Source: Rhizodiscina lignyota
Taxonomy: Eukaryota; Ascomycota; Dothideomycetes; Aulographales; Rhizodiscinaceae
DNA: 64,000 nt
Assembly (NCBI GenBank): GCA_010015805.1
Contig: ML978121.1
Coordinates: 3,844,001-3,908,000, forward strand
Direction of reading: 5' to 3'
Positions 33,157 to 43,936 of the stretch are shown here, one piece after another (the first letter of the stretch is position 1; each line of letters begins with the position of its first letter). The notes beneath the pieces were generated by a model. That model worked only from the letters and a program-made list of their open reading frames with translations, searched no databases and had not been told where the DNA came from. The translations under genes and the position numbers were made by a program.

Positions 33157-34127
33157 TCAGAGACTTACAGATTTTGAGAACGAGCTCATTGTTTGCAAAT
33201 CCACCGCGTCGAAAGAGCCACCGTGCTGGGCGATCAATTCTCCATCAGGACCTCTCTCAACCCCAAGCGCTGCAAGCGACGTCAAAGTGGGAGGATCAAA
33301 GAAAACTGGAGCGTCATTCTTTCCGAGTACGGGGATGGTTCTGGCAAGTGGGCCTCTCCAGAATCCATAGTGTGCCTTGACTTGAATTGTGGCGGAGAAA
33401 CGGCCCTCTCCTGGTCGGGTCACGATCAAAGGCAAGTCGACGATGTGAGGGATGCCTTGCTTGGCTACTTCGTCTTCCCTGATAGTCCAAATAATTGCAT
33501 TTCGACGCCGGCCACCTCCTCTTACGCCTTGTACGAGGACTTTCCCCTCTTTGACCTGCGAAATCATGTCAGCCCGCTATCATCCACTTCAGATTATCCT
33601 CCTGGACAGACTGCCGCGTTACATACAGCAGTTGTTGATTGTCCCGCCGCGAGGTTAGCGCCCACGCCCATGTAACCAGCGTCGAGGGAAAATTCCCGGC
33701 GAGTTTCTACCGTTGCCTTCGAGGGATGACCCTCATATAGCTCGGGATAGTATGCTGCTATTGCTGGATGCGGCCATGAGTTGTATCCCTCCAGTGGGCT
33801 GTCCTCGAAGACGATGGTGATGACGGCCGCCTGTACGCGCGACAGCCAGCTCGTCGTGAATAGCTGGAACAAGAAGCGAGTGCGCAGAAGATAAGCGGGC
33901 AGTCCCTTGAAATCTCCGATCAGGAGCGGTCGGCCCAATTCTGCCTGGAAATGAGCGCATCCAGCTGCTTCTGCAATGATTTCTCGCGGTAGTAGCTCCT
34001 CTTGCTCACTGTTTGTTTCAGGTCGGCTGCTGAGGAATTGCTCTGCTTTTGTGTCGATTTCAATCGGCGCGGACCATGAGAACGATGGCGGCGTTTCGAT
34101 ACCGGCAGCCTCGTCTTCGGAAGCCAT
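33157..34127 (-). CDS. beta-rich protein of unknown function, divergent partner of the CHAT protease gene
   Basis: Model complement(join(33157..33555, 33627..34127)), 299 residues; the intron has a GTATGT donor, CTGAC branch and GCAG acceptor and is phase 0. The start is the ATG of MASEDEAAG (the upstream frame opens with TTG, not ATG). The N-terminal half has GRPLLIGDFKGLPAYLLRTR and SWLSRVQAAVITIVFED; the C-terminal half has NAIIWTIREDEVAKQGIPH, DLPLIVTRPGEGRFSATIQV and a VFFDPPTLTSLAALG to VDLQTMSSF end. The order W.I.E....GIP...LPLIV......F is one I recall from a recurrent family of unnamed ascomycete proteins, often near NLR- or protease-type genes. No signal peptide or clear membrane helix. 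The head-to-head arrangement with a CHAT protease (289 bp) suggests a functional pair, possibly an effector cleaved by it; that is inference. Confidence 0.8.
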
Positions 34128-34416
34128 TGTATTTCCTTCAGACGCTGTCCGAGCTGCAATCAAAGACTCAAACCTTTATTTGCGGATGCCCTCGCGCAGC
34201 CAAGCGGCCCCTGAGGCTGTACTTAAGTTCACAGCAGGTCGAGACCGTCTGGGCATGACGCCACCAACTTCAGCTCCTGCGCCTTGGACAGCAAATATCA
34301 CACACAAGTCCCTTTGTTAACCCTGTCTCCGAAGCATGAAGGCAAATGTGAGTCTTAAATAGTCATTGTCTGCAGCGACTGCCGCGCTCGAGCGGTACGC
34401 CTTCCTCATTGCGAAG
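34128..34416. promoter_or_regulatory. divergent promoter of the CHAT pair
   Basis: The 289 bp separate the two proposed start codons, so the two genes probably share their control region. The open frame to the right extends upstream to a TTG at 34366 but contains no earlier usable ATG. Confidence 0.45.
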
Positions 34417-37400
34417 ATGCCTCTCATGCCCAACGACTTTGTTGGGCTCAATACCTCTCTTTATTCTACGCTTCACGGAAAGCAAATCGAGCACCTGGAG
34501 CGAAGTATATGGCTCCGACGTGTTGGTCGATTCAACGAAGCGCTCGACATCTTCCGAGAGAATTTAGACGAAGTGAAGGAAGTACCCGTGGTTTTGATAG
34601 AGCAAGCAAACATCTACTTGGAATGCTACTCTTATGGCAAGCTATACAGGTTTCTCGACAAACCCTTGCGGGATCGCGAAGGCGACGAAGAGACCCTCGC
34701 GCGACCGGAATGGCGTCTGATGGCCTTGACGCGAGCCATGGTGGTGGTTCGTCATAGAGGCACAATAGAACCTGCCATTGAAGAGCTTGAGAGAACGCAG
34801 AAGTGGTTGAAAGATTTTCCGGTCGATTCATACACTGACGTACATGTATACATCTCCTCTTGCAGACATATTCACCTCTCCTAATACTGACCACGTTCAG
34901 GTAAATTGCGTCTGGAGATACATTATAGCCTACCTCTTCGTCAAGCTCGGTGCAACGTACGAGTGTCCCGACGCCGAGTTAATTCCTAGGCCTGAATCTG
35001 TCTTTGCACCTTGGCAAGGTCTCACCGACCTCCGGAGCTCATTGCTCAAACGCGGAATGGTCAGACACGCGGCTGGCCTCTTCCGCGTCGAGATCAGTCG
35101 AACGCCTCTGATGGATCGCCTTCGGAAGTATGAAGAAATCATCCCTACTCTTAGTATGATCGAATCACCGCGTAGCCGTCATTTAGCAGAAGCAGACTTG
35201 AGGCTGCGACTTTGCGATGACCTGGCCATCATTCACGATTTGTCTGCTGCGCAAAACGAAGCTGTAAAATGCGAGCTGGCTCTCGACAGTCTGTGTTCTG
35301 ACCCGAACGTAGATTTGGGAGATGACCAGTCGCATCGTCTACATCTCCAACTTGTGCGCCTGGGCTTTATTTCCGATCCCATCGCCAAGTTCAACGCCGC
35401 AATCGAACTTCTAGAACCACTATCGGCACGATCTCATCCCAATCAAGGGAACTGTCTGTACCTGGCCACCGAAGTAGCGGCGATGATCGCACAGACAGGC
35501 TCGGAAGCCCACCTTGTCAAGTTCTACGAGCTCCATCGGAGGCTTGAGCACTTGAATGAGTACGTGTTTGAAGACCTTTGCGACCTGGTATCTTGTCAGA
35601 GTGGTCTCTTAAGTCTTACGGTGGATAATCGTGTCGATGCTCAGAAGTCTCTCGAGTGGATCCAAGGCTTCTTCTTGAAGTATCCACACTTCCAAGCACC
35701 AACGGTTATGGCCAACCTTTATTACAAATGCAGCATCCTGTTCAATACCGTTCGAGACGAGGGAAGATCAAAAGAAGCCCTTGACAGGTCCAGAGAGTGG
35801 GATAGACGCGCTGGCCAGGTCCAGAACATTCATCACCAGAATTATACCAACATCTTCGCCAATAGTGGTGGCTCAGCGGAGGACAGTGCTTACGATTCAG
35901 AGGACGATGTGTCCAACTTCTCCTTCTCAGAACGATGGATACACTGTCTGACAGATATTCCCCAAGGCACAATGATTGTCATGCACGCGATCATTGACTG
36001 GGCCTTTGATGACCTTGGAAAGGACCTGATAACGATAAACACGGTCACAGGTCTTTTTGGAATGGATGCAGAAGATTTGGAACAGATGCGCGAGCATGGT
36101 GCAAACAAGTATCGCGAAAAGCTCAAAAGCGTGGATGCTGGTGCCGTTTTTGAAGCAGTTTACCTACCTGGTGGCCGCCCTTCTCACGAACGATATGATG
36201 CGCTTTCATCATGGTTGCATAAACCTCCCAAAGGATCTCGAAACGACCGCTTGTTCGGGTTGTTGATGTTTCTGTATATCAGGAAGGGATGGCTGGAACA
36301 ACTTCAGTTGCGCGATGTGCACATCGAGGAAATTGACCGGACTCTAGAGCTGCAGTCCAACTTTCCACAAATGCTGAAAGCCTTCAGTTCGCCGTGGCGA
36401 TGGGCCTGGGTGGTTGAAAAGGCCTGGTGCTATTACTTGAAATTTTTAGCGACCGGTGACCTTGAAACTGGCTGGGATTTTGTCTTGAAGGCTAAATGCC
36501 TCGTCGAGGAAGCTGTTTCCGGCTTTCGTGAGACAAAACAGATCGGGCAGGTTGCTCTTGGTCAGCGACTCTCCGCTCAGATCTCACTTCTCTATATTCG
36601 CAAGCTTCAGCAACGAGACAGTGTTCAGGATGCTGGCGGAGCCCATGGGAGCGCAAACCTTTCGATCAACGAACAGATTCGACAGCTTCGCAGAGATGGA
36701 CTCGAAGCAGTCCTCGAGACAGATCGAATTTTCACGGAAATTGAACTCGAGGCATCCTGGCTGGACGGAGTAGAGGGCATTGAGGAGCGCAAGAAGGTGG
36801 CAAGGTTCCAAAACAGCCATACGACCGTCCAGGTTGCAGTTCAATTGCTCCTGTCTGCACCGGATGAGCGCAGTGATGAATCAAGGATGCTCGTCTGGGA
36901 GCTCGTTCAGAAGTTCAAGGCTCGGTCATTGGCAAGAACGATTGGGATGTTTCGTCCGAATCCGCCGGGTCTAGTCAACAAAATCCTCGCTTCTCCAGAC
37001 TGCGGTCCAGTCTATCAAGAGATGCTTGACCTACAAGCTCGCATCGATGCTGCCGAGGCGAAGGATAGGCTCCACTTGCGTCGAACACTGGATGCCCATA
37101 GGAAGAAAATGAAAGAGCACGACCTTTTGAGGCAGCTGATAAACCGTCGTGAAGGGACGCCATTCGACCTAAGTGAGCTTGACGGAATCCAGTCGCAAGC
37201 TGGCAAGCCTGTCGTCTTGGTAGACTGGTTTTTTGTCCCTCCGTACTTCAATGATCCTCCCAAGATGGGGGACGGTTTCATTATTCTTCTTACTGCACGG
37301 GCCCGGCAGACTCCCACTATCGATATCTTGGATACAGATCCCTCTGCAGCGGCCAAGTGGATAAAAGCTACCTTTACGGCTCAGAAAGATCTCGATCAAC

Positions 37401-38437
37401 CCATGCTTGGTCGACATTCTGCCAAGACCGACTTAAATCAATTGTGCGGCAGTCTCGTAACCCCTCTCGAGCGGAGAACAAGGGAGGGTGATGTGCTCGT
37501 GTTATGTCCGACTCACGAGCTGCACAGGTTGCCGATGCATGCTTTAGATGTGGATGAGGAGCCGCTCATTCGGCGGAATCCAGTGCTTTATATCCACTCT
37601 CACTCATTGCTAAGGTCTTGTCAATCCGCTGCGCTTTACGCAGCGGACGTACAGTCTCCTATGAATGCGCTGGTATTTTCCGGCATAGGACGTATACATG
37701 ATCGAAGCTATAGGGCTGGCCGAAAATCCGTAGTGGATGTTGCCGCTCGTTTGAATGCTGAGCCACTCATCGACGAAACTGCTACAAAACCCAGGTTCCT
37801 GGATAGTGTAACGCGCTCACGGGTCTTTCATCTTCACACCCACTGCTCATGGAATGCTAGCGACGCACTTGAACATAGTCTGGAGTTTCCAGTCCTCACA
37901 GATCCTCCACCTCAATCTCCAATACCAATACACGACACGACCGAACGTCCGAAACTTACTGCTCGGGAGATTTTCGATGTTCGTCTTCAACAAGGAGGCC
38001 ATGTCAATTTGATTGCTTGCTCGGCAGGTTCCATTGATAATCAAGCCGGTGATGAACCAATGGGCCTGGTCCCGGCAATACTTTATTCGGGAGCAAGCTC
38101 GACAGTTTCTACCCTTTGGCCGATTGAAGACGATGTCGGTGACAGATTTTCGAGGTCATTTTTTGATTCTTTTATCCGCCAGGCTAAAAAGAATGACCAA
38201 GGAGCTTTGCGCTCGATAAGAGAATTGGCTCAGGCTCTCCCCGAAATAGACAGGGAGTATAGACGAGGAGAAATCGAAAGAAGCGTACGGTGGATCGACA
38301 TTGCAGAGGCTGTACAACTCGCAGTCCTCTCACTGGACCCTCAACAGACGGAGCCATTGCTGTCTTGGGCTGGATTCATCCTTCACGGATTCTGGATGTT
38401 TCCAGTGACTGGAGATGAAAGTAAGGAACTGAAATGA
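34417..38437 (+). CDS. CHAT-domain (caspase-like) protease with helical TPR-like N-terminal region
   Basis: Model join(34417..34845, 34901..38437), 1,321 residues; the intron (GTATAC donor, CTGACC branch, TTCAG) is phase 0, joining YTDVH to VNCVWRYI. The long N-terminal region (about 1-950) is helical with TPR-like units such as HLERSIWLRRVGRFNEALDI. The C-terminus is a CHAT domain: VLVLCPTHELHRLPMHALDV, the histidine segment FHLHTHCSW (His at 1120, 1122 and 1124) and the cysteine segment NLIACSAGSIDNQAG with Cys1183, followed by GLVPAILYSGASSTVSTLWP, a hallmark of CHAT. The probable His/Cys dyad is intact. CHAT proteases are separase/caspase relatives; in fungi some are coupled to cell-death proteins in allorecognition, and in bacteria TPR-CHAT proteins act in defence. 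The substrate here is unknown. The 5' end is uncertain; no better upstream ATG exists in frame. Confidence 0.88.
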
Positions 38438-38688
38438 AGCAGCAGTCCAGGTTCGTCTTGTGGAGTACTTATTAGGGTTGTGGTACAATCGATGGCATTC
38501 ATTCGCAAGCATATATCTCAACAATTGATTCCAAATAAGAGCCGCTTTCTCGTGGGCGGCGCTGGGCAGGCCACACTCCGAAGACGGTGTTAGAGTCACG
38601 TGCAAGCCAGGGGCCATAAAGCATATATATTTTCTCGCTTTGTAGTCTTCTCTTTCAACAGTCAACTCTCTGAAACACCTCAACTAAT

Positions 38689-39300
38689 ATGCCTTCGAGT
38701 ACAATCCAACCCCGTCCACAATCACCAAAGCGAGTTTTATGCCTCACAGGATTCTCCAAGGAAGAAATACTTAAGTTGCAAGGCACATTCACATACCGTG
38801 CCGCAGAGCTCGCACTTCTCAAACACGGCGAGGCAAGCAGTGTGCAATGGCCCGATGGCTTCGACGAGAATTTCTTCTTCATCCTCCACAACCAGGCCCT
38901 CCTCTCGAAAGCTGTCGCGGAAAGCTGTCAACGCTTCTTCGGTCTCGTCTGTGATCTTTACGAGGACATGTTGACGAAAGAGGATATCTCATCTCGCGTC
39001 ACCACGACTGGCGTTTTCCATGATCTACATGCCAAGTTAATAATCGACTTAAAAGGCTCGTGCTGTGTTGACGGAAGCTACGCCTTTGAGGACATTGACA
39101 AAGCCTTCTCTTTCGTGTTCAAATTGGCGATGGAGGAGATTGACACGGTGCTGAAAGTTTTTGCGCACTTTGCGATGGTGTATGCGCGCATACTCAATAG
39201 GGAGGGTGAGATAAAGGCAGAGGGCGAGGGGTACCCGGAAGGCCGAGGAAGGCTCACACCTGAGGGTATACTGGGCATTGGGGGGACGACACCAGAATGA
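38689..39300 (+). CDS. small protein of unknown family, tandem paralogue A
   Basis: Single exon, 203 residues. No known domain is recognised. The N-terminal block VLCLTGFSKEEILKLQGTFTYRAAEL matches CLTGISNDEISELCARLTYRWAR of the gene at 40007, and near the C-terminus VFAHFAMVYARILN matches VFAMAYAHTL, so the two are diverged tandem duplicates. Predicted largely helical and soluble, with a Gly/Glu-rich tail. It lies 250 bp after the CHAT gene on the same strand. Composition and third-position GC look like those of host genes. Confidence 0.7.
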   Translation: MPSSTIQPRPQSPKRVLCLTGFSKEEILKLQGTFTYRAAELALLKHGEASSVQWPDGFDENFFFILHNQALLSKAVAESCQRFFGLVCDLYEDMLTKEDISSRVTTTGVFHDLHAKLIIDLKGSCCVDGSYAFEDIDKAFSFVFKLAMEEIDTVLKVFAHFAMVYARILNREGEIKAEGEGYPEGRGRLTPEGILGIGGTTPE

Positions 39301-40006
39301 ACTGTTGAAACCTCTTAGGTGGAGAAAAGATGGAACGAACAGTGCCAATACGGAGAGGCTTGAGTTGAGGTTTGAGATATGGGGCGCAGAATCAGCCAGC
39401 TTTGATACAACGGATAGAATAGCAGACAGGGATAGGGATTGAGAACAACCTTGGCTCAAGCGTGGTGTCATTAAGTACGAAGGAGATCCTTTGAGTGAAT
39501 GCCACGCCTTTATTATCAATACAGTTCCTGGGAGCATCTTCATGTCGCGGCACACTCGACTTGACCTAGTTTCCTGTGAGCGAACGATTTACAGAGCGTC
39601 TCTGTTAGGAGTTCTTCTACGAAGCTTACGCATAGTAGTAAGTTTACATTCGAGATTATTAGGGCGTAGCTTACTAGGCCTGTCTTAAGAAATTTACTTC
39701 TTGTTATTGCGGAAAAGAGACGTAGTTTAGGCCTTACACACTCACGAGAAACTGGCTCCTTCGTAAGCTACCTCTGTACAAAAGTAGTTGTGTCGGGTAA
39801 AGGAGCAAATATATATTCTCTGTCGTGCTTCTCCCCTCCGTCAATGAAACAATTCCCTCTTAAAACAACTCTCTGCGCCATCCTCATAACCCTTAACAGG
39901 TTGAACCTCGGCGCGTACGCATCGTAGGCAGCGAATATTCCCATGGTACACCAAATCATCCCTCATCCATCCGTTCACAAGATTCACTTTCAAGACGTCA
40001 ATCAAG
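39301..40006. other. 706-bp spacer between the tandem paralogues
   Basis: No gene is seen. The part from 39590 to 39790 is more AT-rich than its surroundings (AGTAAGTTTACATTCGAG, repeated GTAGCTTACTAGGCC-like words) and may be decayed repeat DNA, but I find no second copy in the window. Confidence 0.45.
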
Positions 40007-40579
40007 ATGGCGCAGACACCACAACCAATTCAATGTCAATGCCTCACCGGCATTTCCAACGACGAGATATCCGAGTTATGCGCAAGACTCACATATCGCT
40101 GGGCCAGAGTCCATCTTCCTTGGTCCATCGATCTTCACATCCTTTTCGTACACGCCTTGCGCTCGAAAGAAATCGCGAAAAGCCTATACCGGAACTTCGC
40201 CAGCATCTGCGCGATGCACGAAAACGCCTTAATACTAGAGGACTATTGGGCGGAGGACGACGAATTTGCGGAGGATATTATCACGATCTGCAGCAGAGCG
40301 GATTCGACGGCTGATCTGACAGACCACGTACACCGCGTTATCGAGGACGCCGAAGTGCTTCGGGATGTTGAAGTCGCCAACCGCGTGCTGAACGAGATGG
40401 CAAGGGAGAAACTGAGCATGGCAAAGCCTATATTCAATGTCTTTGCGATGGCGTATGCCCACACTCTGGATATGGAGGAAGACGATGGCACAGAAGAAGA
40501 CGACACAGAAGAAGACAGTCCGGTGTCGGATTACCTGGAGCCTTGTCCAACACCAGGGCTATTTGTGGAAGAAGATTAA
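40007..40579 (+). CDS. small protein of unknown family, tandem paralogue B
   Basis: Single exon, 190 residues; start MAQTPQPIQCQCLTG. Shares the CLTG.S..EI..L...LTYR block and the C-terminal VFAMAYAHTLD block with the gene at 38689, at low overall identity. Mostly helical, with an acidic tail rich in Glu and Asp (EEDDGTEEDDTEEDS). No signal peptide, membrane segment or known motif. An alternative reading in another frame is also open but lacks this similarity, which is the main evidence that this frame is real. Confidence 0.68.
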   Translation: MAQTPQPIQCQCLTGISNDEISELCARLTYRWARVHLPWSIDLHILFVHALRSKEIAKSLYRNFASICAMHENALILEDYWAEDDEFAEDIITICSRADSTADLTDHVHRVIEDAEVLRDVEVANRVLNEMAREKLSMAKPIFNVFAMAYAHTLDMEEDDGTEEDDTEEDSPVSDYLEPCPTPGLFVEED

Positions 40580-40828
40580 GTGGAAAAGAACTTGACGTGC
40601 AATGTGAATAGGGAGAAGTTTGAGCTTAGTGGTTGGGATACTCAACGGCATATTCAGCTTCGCTACGAGCACACAGCGGCTGCAAGAAAGGTGGTGAGAA
40701 CATGGGAAGTACAAACGCTCTGATGCTTTATGAAGCTTAATAGAGAGTATATCTGAATGGGACAATACCACGCTATGGAAGCAACCAAGTTCATCCCATC
40801 GAACGTCATCGTTTCCAATCGTGATACA

Positions 40829-43216
40829 TCATATGGTGAAGTTCTCATCCCACTCCGGTCGTCCTTCCTCTCCCCATTCATCGAACGGCCCACTGCCTGG
40901 CATCTCAATGCCGTTGCTAAGTCTTAGGCGCGGGAATAAATCGTGCGCCCAGACATATCTGTATCCTGGGCGTGGCGAGCCGAACGGATTGTAGCGCGAC
41001 TGGGTAGTGCTGGTTTCGCTGCCAACAACTCTCTGATATTGATCTTGCCTAGAATGATTCAGATCCACAAGCGGTAGGCCCAAGAAGCTGCGGCCGAAGT
41101 TGTACAGGACATTGAATACGGTGCTGATGCTAAATCCAGCCGCACCCTGTACGTTGTCTATGGATGTTGACGATTCCGCTGTTATTGATGCTTCATCGAC
41201 CTGCTCTTCCGGCCCCTCAGGCTCCCTCTCCTCAATACTGTCATCTTTCACGATACAGCTCTCACCAATCTTCTTCACCAACTCTTCATTCACAAGCACC
41301 AGCGCACCACTATGCCACCCCGCAGCCGCCACGCTGAGCGCAAAGTAAGCGCCCAACCCATCTTCATCTTCCTCTCTAATCTCCGGCCTCTTATCCCATG
41401 CCCGTCCACGCTGCTCGATCCACTCGCTGACCTCTCCTTGCATATTCTGCGCTCTCGTTATTATATCCGGAGGACCCGATACTGGCGTCCTTCCCCTTGC
41501 TAACGCTGTACTTGGATATTTCCCTCCTGCCGCCAGGAACTCCAGCCACACGCGCTTCTCGGGCTGGAACCAGACTTGTCTTCCTCTAGCATACGCGTGT
41601 GGCAGCAGTTTGCCATCGCGCGCGAAACCTTGCGATCTGATGCCGCGCAGCATGCCTTCGGATACCTCCGATTCTGATGGGGCACATTGGCCGAGCCCAA
41701 GAGCACCACATCCCTGTGGCTCGACGCCGTACGATGTGATAGCGCCGGAGGCATGTAGTGCATGGAAATGGTAGTCGCCAAAGGCCATGGCGATGACGCC
41801 GGCATTCTGCAGTGCTGAGATACGGTGGATGTGTCCTCTGAAAGGAGCATGCTCGTCCTGAGAAGCTGGGCTGGCTGTTGCTGGAGCGGGAGGTGGGACG
41901 GGATCGCCGTTGGAGTATGGCAGGTCAACGAGGCTGCCGAGAGCGAGCGTGCCGGAAAATGCAATGTCCCAGCATGCATCGAGGTATTGTTGTTTGACGG
42001 TAAGGACCTCGCCGGTGGATTTGAGGACGGCGAAAGAGCGAAAGGATCCATGGATGTCAGTGATACAGGGCGTTGAGTCTTCGGTGGAGGTTCGTTGTAG
42101 AGGTAGGAGTTCGAGTATGTTTGCCACGTCGAGGAAGTCGACATTGAATGTGACTTTTGCACAAAACAGGCGGCACAGATCCGTGACGAAGAGAACGTAA
42201 TTCTCCAGGATGATGAAGGAGGTCACTTCCCCAACTTCCTCGCCGAGTTGATGCGTGGCAGAATCAATGTCACGATGGGACCTTCGCGGCCGTAGATAGG
42301 AAGCCTTGGGAACAACAGCGGTCTCATTGATGAGCATAGTGTCGAGCTCGACGCCGGCTGCTTGAGCCTCGAGGCTGACTGGTTCCCAGAGCACAATGCC
42401 TATGCCAGTGATGTAGGCGGAACTTTTATTCCAGCCTGCCACTACTCTTCGGACATGTCCATGCCTACGGCTGGACGAGTCGGCGGATCCGCTTTCGACG
42501 ACATCGTGATGCAGAAATTTGATGTGCAGTCCGGCCTTAGGCTTGTCATACCATGACCATATCGTACCGCTATCTGCGACGCCCAAGATGTGTGAACGCC
42601 CAGATGAGAATTGGCGAATTGCGACGTATGGATCATAACGCTCGGTCGGCCGTGGAAACCCTGACGGAAACTTCAACGGTGAGAGTATAGGATCCGTCCA
42701 CGCGCGATTCCCTCCGTCCAACGTACCCACATTATACAAGATGCCCTTTGAATTCAGTAGCGTTGTAGACCAGCCACCGCACTGCAGGTCCGCAATGATG
42801 CCAATATTCCGCGAATTTTCCATCTCCTTCGGCCACGATACGCTATCTCTCAACATCAACCGCCGCATCCTTGGTGGATCTCCACCTCTTCCCCATACCG
42901 TCGGTGCAACTTTATCATAGCTATGGCCCAGACAGCCATTCGTATTGCTGCCCCATGTGAACACCCTGCTCTGTGTGAGGAGCCGCCTATACAGTCGCTG
43001 CCATCGCCGACCGTTGGATTGTACGATGGGGCGGTTTGGAATGCGGAAGGTGGTGCGGGTTGCGTGGCTCCAGAATGTTGGATCGAGGCGGATATTGTCC
43101 TGGTGGAGGTCTTTGCAGGTGCTGCAGAGGGAGAGGAAGGACTCGGCGTCGAGGTAGGGAAAAATGAGGACGAGGATGTCGAGGGGGAGGTTTGCAAGAT
43201 TTGATGATTCAGGCAT
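40829..43216 (-). CDS. F-box protein with RCC1-type repeats (Saf1-like SCF substrate adaptor)
   Basis: Single exon, 795 residues. The N-terminal F-box (about 8-50) reads LANLPLDILVLIFPYLDAES and FLSLCSTCKDLHQ; F-boxes bind Skp1 in SCF ubiquitin ligases. RCC1-like beta-propeller units follow: SRVFTWGSNTNGCLGHS (near 85), the NVGTLDGG segment, SSGRSHILGVADSGTIWSW, and HALHASGAITSYGVEPQG with GALGLGQ further on. This F-box plus RCC1 order matches yeast Saf1 and its filamentous orthologues. The target is unknown. The C-terminal 200 residues are variable and acidic and end in GRPEWDENFTI. Confidence 0.9.
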   Translation of the reverse strand: MPESSNLANLPLDILVLIFPYLDAESFLSLCSTCKDLHQDNIRLDPTFWSHATRTTFRIPNRPIVQSNGRRWQRLYRRLLTQSRVFTWGSNTNGCLGHSYDKVAPTVWGRGGDPPRMRRLMLRDSVSWPKEMENSRNIGIIADLQCGGWSTTLLNSKGILYNVGTLDGGNRAWTDPILSPLKFPSGFPRPTERYDPYVAIRQFSSGRSHILGVADSGTIWSWYDKPKAGLHIKFLHHDVVESGSADSSSRRHGHVRRVVAGWNKSSAYITGIGIVLWEPVSLEAQAAGVELDTMLINETAVVPKASYLRPRRSHRDIDSATHQLGEEVGEVTSFIILENYVLFVTDLCRLFCAKVTFNVDFLDVANILELLPLQRTSTEDSTPCITDIHGSFRSFAVLKSTGEVLTVKQQYLDACWDIAFSGTLALGSLVDLPYSNGDPVPPPAPATASPASQDEHAPFRGHIHRISALQNAGVIAMAFGDYHFHALHASGAITSYGVEPQGCGALGLGQCAPSESEVSEGMLRGIRSQGFARDGKLLPHAYARGRQVWFQPEKRVWLEFLAAGGKYPSTALARGRTPVSGPPDIITRAQNMQGEVSEWIEQRGRAWDKRPEIREEDEDGLGAYFALSVAAAGWHSGALVLVNEELVKKIGESCIVKDDSIEEREPEGPEEQVDEASITAESSTSIDNVQGAAGFSISTVFNVLYNFGRSFLGLPLVDLNHSRQDQYQRVVGSETSTTQSRYNPFGSPRPGYRYVWAHDLFPRLRLSNGIEMPGSGPFDEWGEEGRPEWDENFTI

Positions 43217-43936
43217 TGTTCACAATCGAGGTGTGGAGTCTTTTGGGGATGGAGGTTAACTGCCCTGGCATGGGGGTGATAAAATAGCTGAGCCTGATCA
43301 CGATACTGGGTGAGGTGCTCCTGCAAAATCGAGGTTTGCTCCCCAACACGAGCAAGAGTATCTCTAAAGCTTAACTAAACATATACCAGCTAGTATTTAT
43401 CTAAAATGCGTAGATTTAGTGTGTACAAGTTGTATTGACTGCCGAGGATATGCATCCTTGGAGTTCGACATATTATAAAACTCAACTTTCTGTCACCCAC
43501 TTGCCTGGATCGCGCCAGAACCGTGAAACTTTCGTAATTAGATTTCGAACGTGCCATCACCTGGAATTGCTAGAAATATGAGCATTATTGAATTAGAGGG
43601 GTTATATAGCTTTATAGTCGTCGGGGATATCATTGGCGCATATCCTCCTTAGCCTTTCCAATTCTGGTTAACGTGCCTAATACAATAAAGCGTTCGTCGC
43701 ATCTGGAGAGTATTGACGAAGGATATAAAAAGCGCCTCCATTATTGTATGACAGCACTTGCTTCTCGATACAAGTGCTGATTGGTGAAAATTATCCATAC
43801 ATCGTACTGTCATTCCATTCAATCATACCGGTCATTCGTCTATTCCAGAAATGTCGGAATCACTTCGATCCAAACTGAAAGCCGTATCTATTCCTTCCAA
43901 GCCTTTCCATTTCCTCCCTCTTACAATTACCAGATT
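43217..43936. other. 720-bp spacer with a dispersed repeat copy
   Basis: Between the F-box gene's start and the FEX gene's stop. It contains a diverged copy of the 3.1-3.6 kb repeat family (43313-43505) and AT-rich DNA without a gene. Confidence 0.55.
43313..43505 (+). repeat. second copy of the dispersed repeat family seen at 3.1-3.6 kb
   Basis: ATCGAGGTTTGCTCCCCAAC and GAGCAAGAGTATCTCTAAA correspond to the GCGAGGTTTCCTC and GCGAGAGTATCTCTAAAA blocks of the left copy; CCGAGGATATGCATCCTTGG corresponds to TCGAGGATATACATCCTCGT near 3574; and CTGTCACCCACTTGCC corresponds to TTGTCACCTACTTAGCC near 3627. Order and strand are the same in both copies. The left copy is more AT-rich at matching sites. 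Confidence 0.65.

Noticed and set aside
33157-34127. Direct call of the CHAT partner as a gasdermin
   Set aside because: No gasdermin signature could be recognised by eye; kept as a hypothesis only.
34335-34380. Upstream ATG at 34335 followed by a possible intron for the CHAT gene
   Set aside because: The intron would be about 28 nt, below a workable size, and lacks a branch site; the ATG at 34417 was kept.
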